Of a stretch of 64,000 nucleotides of DNA, positions 58,421-64,000 are shown one piece after another. The position numbers were made by a program, and so were the translations under genes. Origin of the DNA: JAJFJD01 sp965228975. GTDB lineage: Bacteria; Pseudomonadota; Alphaproteobacteria; UBA8366. The stretch is taken from the NCBI GenBank assembly GCA_965228975.1, contig OZ245851.1, positions 4,960,001 to 5,024,000 of the forward strand, written 5' to 3'. Under the pieces are notes generated by a model. The model worked only from the letters and a program-made list of their open reading frames with translations. It was not told the origin of the DNA and did no database searches. The stretch's first letter is position 1. Every line of letters begins with the position of its first letter.

Positions 58421-58717
58421 AGGCATGTGCCTGCGTGAATGGAGCGCCGCCACCGCGGCTGCGTCACCCGCTGATTATCTCCTCAAACGCATCGACTGAC
58501 TTGAATAGGGCGCCTCACTCGGTGAATTCGTAGTCGCGATCGACACCAGTCGGGCCGCCGCCTTTCCTCACGATGGACTTCATTATCTGCCGCTTTGGAA
58601 AAGTCATACTGCGTATACCGAAGTACGCCGGCTACGAGCGGGGTCTCGGTCGGGCGCCAGCCGGTTTCCGCGAAGAATTGATTGGTGTATTCCTGAGCGT
58701 CCTGCCGATTCCAAGAA

Positions 58718-60196
58718 TCAGGTGCCTGCGGACGACCTTAATTGATCGGCAACGGACCGCGCCATGGCCCATGCCTTTGCGTTCGTTTCGGCCAACACCA
58801 TGAAATTGAATCCGCTGCCGTCGACAAGACGTCCGGGCGCCAGCAATACGAGCCCAGTGGTGGTTTCCGGGCGCCGCAGCAACTGGTCATCCAATTTTAC
58901 GAGGGCGGACCTGAAAGTTCGGGGCGGCATTTCTAGCTGTGTACGCTGCATGATCACCGCGGACTTGGTCCGCCAATCGTGGCCAAGTCGGTTTGCTAAC
59001 GTAACCGGAATCGAGACGCCACCCCATCGGCCGTTGCATTCAACCCAATGCACGTCGACATCGCCAGTTGCTTCGCCGACCAAAACCGCATCAAATCCAC
59101 AACGGCCGAAGTAGCCGATATTCTGAAACAGATGCGCCATCAATTTCGCTTCGCGGACGAGGCGGGTCTGCAGTACATCGGGTAAATGGCAGATTTCGGC
59201 ACCTATAAACTCGCCCTCAATGCCGCTCAGGACTTGCGTGAATACACCTTCGATGACCGGTGCTCCGTCCTCGCGTGCCGGTATCCAAACATTTACCGAT
59301 GGGCTTGCGAACACCGGCTGATCCCAAACACCGACGATCAAAGGGTATCCACCCCGCCAACCACGCTCTCTTAGAATGTCTAAAATCCGCAGTCGAAGGG
59401 AAAGAAGCGACTGTTTTTCGATGTCAGACGATTGAATTACGACGTTGCCGAGCGAGCCAGCGCTGTCCGGAATTTTTACAACAACTCGCTCATGGCATCG
59501 TGCCAACGATTTCAGGCGACCCGCAAGCGCGGCCGGGCCAAAAACCGAATAAGTGATCGGTGAGGCGTGCCGGTCGAGTACCTCGCGTACACGTCCGGTA
59601 AACCAAAACTTGTCATTCACGCGGTTGGTGAGGCGCGGTGGCGGGGCTGCCACGCGGATCGTTGCCGACGAACGCGAAGCGATTTTCGCCGCCAGCCACC
59701 ATGCATTGCCGGTTCCGATATATGGAATGACATTGAGTTGACCGTGCCGGGAAGCGAGATCGCAGATTTCCGCGAGAAGCTCTTCATCGGCAATACACCG
59801 CTTCGACATAGGCATGAAAGTACCGTCCGGATGCTCACGCGGGCTAACGACCTTGACATGCCCAAGGCCAAGCCAATCGCGGCAATACCTTTCGAAGTCC
59901 GGAAAGCGGCGCCCGCCAATCAACATTATGTCGCCATCGCCCGCAAGCATAAGCGTCCGGTATTCCAGCGGTGTATCCTCGGCATTGCTGAACAAAGAAA
60001 TCTGTGAATGGTCCTCAAAAAGGAAGGAGGGCCCATCACCCAGACCTGGGCGTACGTTCGGTCCGAAGACATCCGTGCGGTTGAGGCCAGGATCGTTCGC
60101 GAGAAGTCGCTGCGCCAACACCTCGAGTTGATCGCGGTCGTTAGCGTCAATGCATACATCAGATTGGCTGACGATGGGGATAGATGAGGGACTCAC
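58718..60196 (-). CDS. ATP-grasp-like protein with pre-ATP-grasp domain
   Basis: 492-residue protein. An N-terminal Rossmann-like half (LMLAGDGDIMLIGGR, VKVVSPREHPDG) precedes a catalytic half whose elements look like ATP-grasp: RVVVKIPDSAGSLGN (lysine loop and glycine loop), FGRCGFDAVLVG and VHWVECNGRWGG (metal-binding Glu/Asn). ATP-grasp ligases join a carboxylate to an amine or thiol through an acyl-phosphate. The start is GTG 60196. The substrate is not known; hemerythrin and glutamine amidotransferase genes are adjacent. Confidence 0.72.
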   Translation of the reverse strand: MSPSSIPIVSQSDVCIDANDRDQLEVLAQRLLANDPGLNRTDVFGPNVRPGLGDGPSFLFEDHSQISLFSNAEDTPLEYRTLMLAGDGDIMLIGGRRFPDFERYCRDWLGLGHVKVVSPREHPDGTFMPMSKRCIADEELLAEICDLASRHGQLNVIPYIGTGNAWWLAAKIASRSSATIRVAAPPPRLTNRVNDKFWFTGRVREVLDRHASPITYSVFGPAALAGRLKSLARCHERVVVKIPDSAGSLGNVVIQSSDIEKQSLLSLRLRILDILRERGWRGGYPLIVGVWDQPVFASPSVNVWIPAREDGAPVIEGVFTQVLSGIEGEFIGAEICHLPDVLQTRLVREAKLMAHLFQNIGYFGRCGFDAVLVGEATGDVDVHWVECNGRWGGVSIPVTLANRLGHDWRTKSAVIMQRTQLEMPPRTFRSALVKLDDQLLRRPETTTGLVLLAPGRLVDGSGFNFMVLAETNAKAWAMARSVADQLRSSAGT

Positions 60197-60273
60197 TGTC
60201 CAGCTCGGCCTAGCTCGCTTCTCATAGATGATAGATCGTGAAGGATGGCATTCGATGGTAGGACGTTCTTGAA

Positions 60274-60777
60274 CTAATGTGCCGACGCTTCCCGCTCACT
60301 GGAGCTCGCGCTCAAATCCAACCACGCTGGCCGTTTCCGTCGCCAATCCATCAGCGCTTTGTATAGGTCGTTTTGCCGCGTTTCCGATAGCCTTCCAATG
60401 GCCTCGAAGAGCGCGCCACACTCGGCGATATGGGACTCCATGGTTTCTGACTCGGTTAAAAGTCGAAGCCTTTCATCGGCCGAAATGACCCGACTTGGAC
60501 CAAGAGTGCAAAGGCTCTCGATTACGTTGCGGCCCACCTCATGTTCCCGGTAAAGAGGATCAATATCGTAGTCGCAGAAATCCGCCAAGGCCGGGTAGAA
60601 GCATTCTTCTTCAAAGGCAATATGGGCACCGGCTTCGACGTTCAACCTTTTCGCAATTGATCTAGCTGCGGCGATATCGTTATTTCGAAGTGCCGTCGAA
60701 AGCTCATAAAAACCCAATCCCAAGAGCGCATGATCCTCGTGAAAGGCTTCAACGAGCTTGCCTGTTCCCGTTTTCAT
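60274..60777 (-). CDS. Hemerythrin HHE-domain protein
   Basis: 167-residue hemerythrin-type helical protein. Candidate iron ligands are His and Asp/Glu in AFHEDHALLGLG, AGAHIAFEEECFYPAL, YREHEVGRN and MESHIAECG. HHE proteins bind a di-iron centre for oxygen, NO or repair of Fe-S clusters. ATG 60777 is chosen (GAGG upstream). It stands alone, 78 bp after the ATP-grasp-like gene start. Confidence 0.88.
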   Translation of the reverse strand: MKTGTGKLVEAFHEDHALLGLGFYELSTALRNNDIAAARSIAKRLNVEAGAHIAFEEECFYPALADFCDYDIDPLYREHEVGRNVIESLCTLGPSRVISADERLRLLTESETMESHIAECGALFEAIGRLSETRQNDLYKALMDWRRKRPAWLDLSASSSEREASAH

Positions 60778-60919
60778 GAAAGGACCTCGCCGTGAATTCA
60801 AAGATTATTATCTCATCTATTGCAGTCCGAGATATTGAGGCATGTCATGGAACGAGCGTCTGCAATCGTACTTCTGTATCAAACATAGTTTGATTTCCGT
60901 CGCGTGCCGGAGGTGTCCG

Positions 60920-61738
60920 ATGTGCCGACTTTATGGCTTGCGGGCAAACGAAGAGACGAAGGTGGAGTGCTCGCTCGTTCATGCGCAAAACGCCCTGATG
61001 GTTCAGAGCCGACAGGATCGCGCGGGTCAGAGCCACGGCCACGGTTGGGGTGTCGCAACTTATAGTGACCACAAGCTCGATGTTTACCGGCAAGCGTGGG
61101 CCGCTTTCCACGGCGAGCACTTCAAGAGAATTGCGGCCCAGACCTACTCAAAAACGGTGCTGGCCCATGTGCGGCAAGCAACCGTAGGCCCACCGAGCCC
61201 GGAAAACACTCACCCCTTTCGTTTCGATTATTGGGCGTTCGCCCATAATGGCACGCTCCCAAACTTCAGTACGATTCAACCACGCTTGCTCTCTTCAATA
61301 TCGCCGGACCATCGGGCTGCAATCCAAGGCGTCACCGACAGCGAGCACGTGTTTCACTACCTGTTATCGAAACACGAGCAGGATCTCACCGTTCCTTTGG
61401 TCGAAGTCGTCAAATCCGGCGCCCGGCAATTGGTCGATTGGTGCAGAGAGGTCGACCCGGCCGCGAAGATCGGCCTGAATATTCTTTTAACGGATGGATC
61501 GCAGTTGGTCGGAACACGCTTCGGGCGAACGCTCTATTGCTTGGAACGTGACGGAGTTCGCGATTGCGAAATTTGCGGTTTTCCTCATATTCATCATGAC
61601 CCGAGAACCGACTACCGGGCCGCGGCAGTCGCATCCGAACCGATCTCTCATGAGGATTGGCGGGAATTGCCGGACGAATCGGTTTTCCACGTTACTGACG
61701 ATTATCGCATCCACATCAGGCCACTCGCCGGCCCGTGA
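60920..61738 (+). CDS. Class II glutamine amidotransferase (YafJ-like)
   Basis: 272-residue Ntn-type amidotransferase. ATG 60920 (GGAGG before it) places Cys2 (MCRLYGLRAN) as the nucleophile after Met removal. HGWGVATY, VLAHVRQATVG and FAHNGTL form the glutaminase site. The enzyme releases ammonia from glutamine for a partner not identified here. The ATP-grasp-like gene 0.7 kb upstream on the other strand is a candidate partner, but no evidence beyond distance supports this. Confidence 0.9.
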   Translation: MCRLYGLRANEETKVECSLVHAQNALMVQSRQDRAGQSHGHGWGVATYSDHKLDVYRQAWAAFHGEHFKRIAAQTYSKTVLAHVRQATVGPPSPENTHPFRFDYWAFAHNGTLPNFSTIQPRLLSSISPDHRAAIQGVTDSEHVFHYLLSKHEQDLTVPLVEVVKSGARQLVDWCREVDPAAKIGLNILLTDGSQLVGTRFGRTLYCLERDGVRDCEICGFPHIHHDPRTDYRAAAVASEPISHEDWRELPDESVFHVTDDYRIHIRPLAGP

Positions 61739-62425
61739 CCTTGGCGGAATCGCGGAAACCCTAGCGAAAAACTTCACATCCATTATGACAGTCTCAAGGC
61801 GGGGTTTGTCTTCTGCCCCGCATGCCGCAGCTTTCCCGAATGCGTACCGCTTGGCGAAAGGACTGGCGGCGGCCGGTCGTGTATTTGGAACAAGCCCGGT
61901 CCGGCATCTCACCAGACATTTGTGTTCCCCATCGGATCTCGTTGGGCAGAATTGCTGGCCGTATTCTATTCGATACGGCTCTGCAGCCGGTTGCGGAAGC
62001 CAGATGTGCACGTGTTAGGCTGGCTCGTAGCTGCCTGCCCCCGGGTGCGCCGTTTAAGATGATTTTCCTGATCAATGTGTTGCTGCGCTCGGTAAGCCGC
62101 GTTGATTTGGGGCTCGAAAGCCCTCAGAAACCATAGAGCCCGGCCACGCCAACACGTTGTTTGGCGAACGGAATCCCCAATTCTCCCGTTGACAATTTAC
62201 GGTCCGAAACAGACTTATTCATTCTAATACATGGCCGGTCGATCCACCTTTCCTCCAATGGAGCAGGGAAAACATCGACAGAAGCCGTGCCGAAACATCC
62301 GGATGGCGGCAAAATGGATCGCCCGGAACAGCGGAGGTTGCAGGCGGAATATCGAAAGATTTTGGGGTGGAACGTGTGGCAAGGTGTATCTTAGAGAAAT
62401 GCCAAGGCAATTTGAGAAGTTCGCC
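61739..62425. other. Gap without a convincing gene
   Basis: About 690 bp with only short frames on both strands whose composition looks random. TTGACA occurs at 62189-62194 but no -10 element stands at the right distance. I see no RNA gene or repeat. Confidence 0.5.
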
Positions 62426-62782
62426 ATGCACTGGAGGAATTGGATTTTCGTTGTGGGCTTGTTGGTGCTTCTTCCGACAGGCGCGCAATCTCAAATCGTT
62501 ACGGATGGTGTAAGCCTTAAGCAACGCTGCGCTTCGATTCAGCTTTCCCTGCCCACTGCCGGCCTGGGCTGCAGGGGCTACATTGCGGCGGTCGCCGATA
62601 TCCTAAGAGATGGAAATACGATCTATAACTATCGGGCGTGTCCACCGCCGAGCGTTAAGCGAGAAGCCATGGTCAAGACCGTGAAGGTCTGGTTGACGAG
62701 TCACCCGGGAGATTTGCGGCAAAGGGCATCGGTATTGGTCGCGCGCGCACTTTCCGAATCCTATCCTTGCGCGAAGAAATAG
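62426..62782 (+). CDS. Rap1a/Tai-like exported protein
   Basis: 118-residue exported protein with a signal peptide (residues 3-25). Its body resembles the Rap1a/Tai family (GCRGYIAAVADILRDG, ACPPPSVKREAMVKTVKVWL, ALSESYPCAKK), which includes type VI immunity proteins that bind amidase effectors. Four to five cysteines are kept. No effector gene is next to it, so immunity is not established. Start ATG 62426 has GAGAAG upstream; 62399 is possible. Confidence 0.7.
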   Translation: MHWRNWIFVVGLLVLLPTGAQSQIVTDGVSLKQRCASIQLSLPTAGLGCRGYIAAVADILRDGNTIYNYRACPPPSVKREAMVKTVKVWLTSHPGDLRQRASVLVARALSESYPCAKK

Positions 62783-63017
62783 TCGCCCGGATCGGTTTCC
62801 TGAAACGGCTCTTACGTGCCAATAGGCTGCAGTGCAGCGTACCGGTCCCGGCGTCGGAAATGATTTGCCCGATCCAATGCATTGGCTAAGCGGGAAAGGC
62901 GCTTGGTCAAGCCTTCGGTGAATTTGGAACTGATGAGCGGCGCCGCACTGTTTGGCCATCCCAGAAGTCCGCTCGTTTTGCGCCGTTGAAATTCGAGAAT
63001 TTGCGTCCCTCGTCCGA

Positions 63018-64000
63018 CTAAGATTCTTCTTTGCTATGTTCGGAGAGCGGATCGATCCCCCCGACGGTTTGCGAGAGGAGGATCGAATCGCTAAACGGTT
63101 CTCGCTCTTCTGCCGCGGGTCTTGCGCGTTGCCGCATTCTGTAAACAGCAAACGCCGCCATTGTCGCATGCGCGAGCGACGTGCAAAGGAACAAGCCCGG
63201 CGACCCGATGATGCGCATGGTCGTGGCAGCTATCAATGGGCCTAAAATTGCGCCGGCGGCGTAAAGAAGGAGCAGGCCGCTCGATGCTTCGACAAATCCA
63301 CCGGGTTCAATGGAATCGTTCATATGCGCGGCGCTCAGCGCATAGAGCGGGAACGCGAAAAGCCCGAACAGAAATGAAAAACAGAAAACCGCGTATTCCC
63401 ATCTATCAGCAAAAATACTCGCGCCAACCCCCGACAATGCAGCCCCGGCGCAAGCGAACACGATCACCTTGCGGCGGTCTATTTTGTCGGATAGTCGGCC
63501 AAGCGGCCATTGTCCAAGCGCGCCGGCAATAACAGCGATACTCATGAAAACAGCGATGCCCGTCGTGCCGGAAGCGAACTTGTTATCCTGTGCGAAGACA
63601 GGGCCCAATGCCCAGAAGGATCCGTTCGCTAAACCAACAACGAGCGCGCCGGCGAAACCAACTGGCGAGCACTCGTAAAGATGGCGGATACGGATTTTAA
63701 CCTTCGCAATAGGCGCCGGTGCTGGGGCGCGGGTCAGCGCGACCGGAAGCGCCGCGAGCGATACAAGGATCGACGCAATTGCAAATATCGGAAATGAAGT
63801 TGGATTTCCGATCGTTAACATCATTTGGCCGATTGTTATGACCGTTAAATTTATTATCGTGTAAACGGAGAAAACGAATCCCCGGTTCTCGTTCGTAGAT
63901 TTTTCGTTGAGCCAACTTTCGATCACCATGTAAAGCACGGCGAAGCAAAACCCGGTCAATGCGCGGAGAACCCACCAAAGTATTGGGTCGATAAGAAGAG
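63018..64000 (-). CDS. MFS transporter (YcaD-like), 5' end outside the window
   Basis: The frame is open to the window end and reads LWWVLRALTGFCFAVLYMVIESWLNE there, so the gene begins outside. About 327 residues are seen with nine to ten membrane helices (GQWPLGRLSDKIDRRKVIV is the loop motif typical of MFS). It resembles YcaD and related transporters. Its substrate is not known. Confidence 0.9.
   Translation of the reverse strand, partial: LLIDPILWWVLRALTGFCFAVLYMVIESWLNEKSTNENRGFVFSVYTIINLTVITIGQMMLTIGNPTSFPIFAIASILVSLAALPVALTRAPAPAPIAKVKIRIRHLYECSPVGFAGALVVGLANGSFWALGPVFAQDNKFASGTTGIAVFMSIAVIAGALGQWPLGRLSDKIDRRKVIVFACAGAALSGVGASIFADRWEYAVFCFSFLFGLFAFPLYALSAAHMNDSIEPGGFVEASSGLLLLYAAGAILGPLIAATTMRIIGSPGLFLCTSLAHATMAAFAVYRMRQRARPAAEEREPFSDSILLSQTVGGIDPLSEHSKEES

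Noticed and set aside
58573..58803. Short plus-strand open frame after the membrane protein
   Set aside because: It overlaps the ATP-grasp-like gene, lacks a ribosome site and shows no recognisable motif.
60894..60907. Possible FNR-like site before the amidotransferase
   Set aside because: Only the left half-site (TTGAT) is intact; the right half has two mismatches and overlaps the leader closely.
62189..62228. Possible sigma70 promoter with TTGACA
   Set aside because: No -10-like hexamer stands 16-18 bp downstream; TCTAAT lies 28 bp away.

Overview
The window looks like alphaproteobacterial chromosome carrying a large acquired metal-resistance region. This rests on the general GC-rich codon use, MerR/MerT/MerF/MerA proteins of alphaproteobacterial type, FixK/FNR-like boxes, Tat-exported copper enzymes and paired family III CoA-transferases. 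No rRNA, tRNA or CRISPR array was recognised. I could not assign a genus.

Layout. (1) 0.1-9.0 kb is a copper-handling region: two SCO proteins, a PCuAC chaperone and a CtaG-like assembly factor, then an M23 peptidase with lspA, a CopI-type cupredoxin and an M16 peptidase. The 5.2-9.0 kb part is visibly more AT-rich than its surroundings. (2) 9.2-12.7 kb is insertion-sequence debris (IS3, IS110, IS6 remnants) around one small Met-rich exported protein. (3) 12.8-16.3 kb is a MerR-controlled six-gene cluster (merR, thioredoxin-like, MerP-like HMA, outer-membrane barrel, NHL-repeat protein, YnfA-like). (4) 16.3-19.6 kb is a mer operon with divergent merR and merT-merP-small membrane protein-merF-merA. 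(5) 19.6-27.8 kb is a tightly packed copper/redox operon: multicopper oxidase, two c-type cytochromes, DUF411, two thioredoxin-fold proteins, Met-rich protein, SCO, PCuAC and SCO-like protein. It ends in a methyltransferase gene cut by an IS6 element. (6) 28.6-33.7 kb, beyond that IS, starts in the middle of a 3-hydroxyisobutyrate-dehydrogenase-family gene and continues with two family III CoA-transferases, a thiolase-like protein and a DUF35 protein, a layout resembling the bbsEF/bbsAB module. (7) 34.6-51 kb is a stress/low-oxygen block: MscS channel, sodium symporter with a 35-residue partner, CBS-BON protein, universal stress protein, GH65 phosphorylase, a beta-phosphoglucomutase/trehalose-phosphatase fusion, peptidase, MBL hydrolase, CheR-like methyltransferase, DUF3775, DUF72, RtcB and archease. 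Several of these carry TTGAY-N4-RTCAA boxes upstream. (8) 51-64 kb holds a NAD-kinase-like protein, split glycine decarboxylase (gcvPA/gcvPB), an aminotransferase, a metallophosphoesterase, an ATP-grasp-like protein, a hemerythrin protein, a class II glutamine amidotransferase, a Rap1a/Tai-like protein and an MFS transporter that runs off the end.

How it fits together. Regions 1 and 5 both deliver, oxidise or bind periplasmic copper, and both contain SCO plus PCuAC, the pair that builds the CuA/CuB sites of cytochrome oxidase. Regions 3 and 4 handle mercury: uptake by MerT/MerP/MerF, reduction by MerA, and in region 3 an envelope system without a reductase. IS6 elements lie at the edges of regions 2/3, 5/6 and 6/7, and the intact one at 27.8 kb has no target duplication and a broken gene on each side, so the metal region was probably joined to region 6 by IS6-mediated recombination. 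Region 7 reads as a FixK/FNR-type regulon for micro-oxic or dormant growth.
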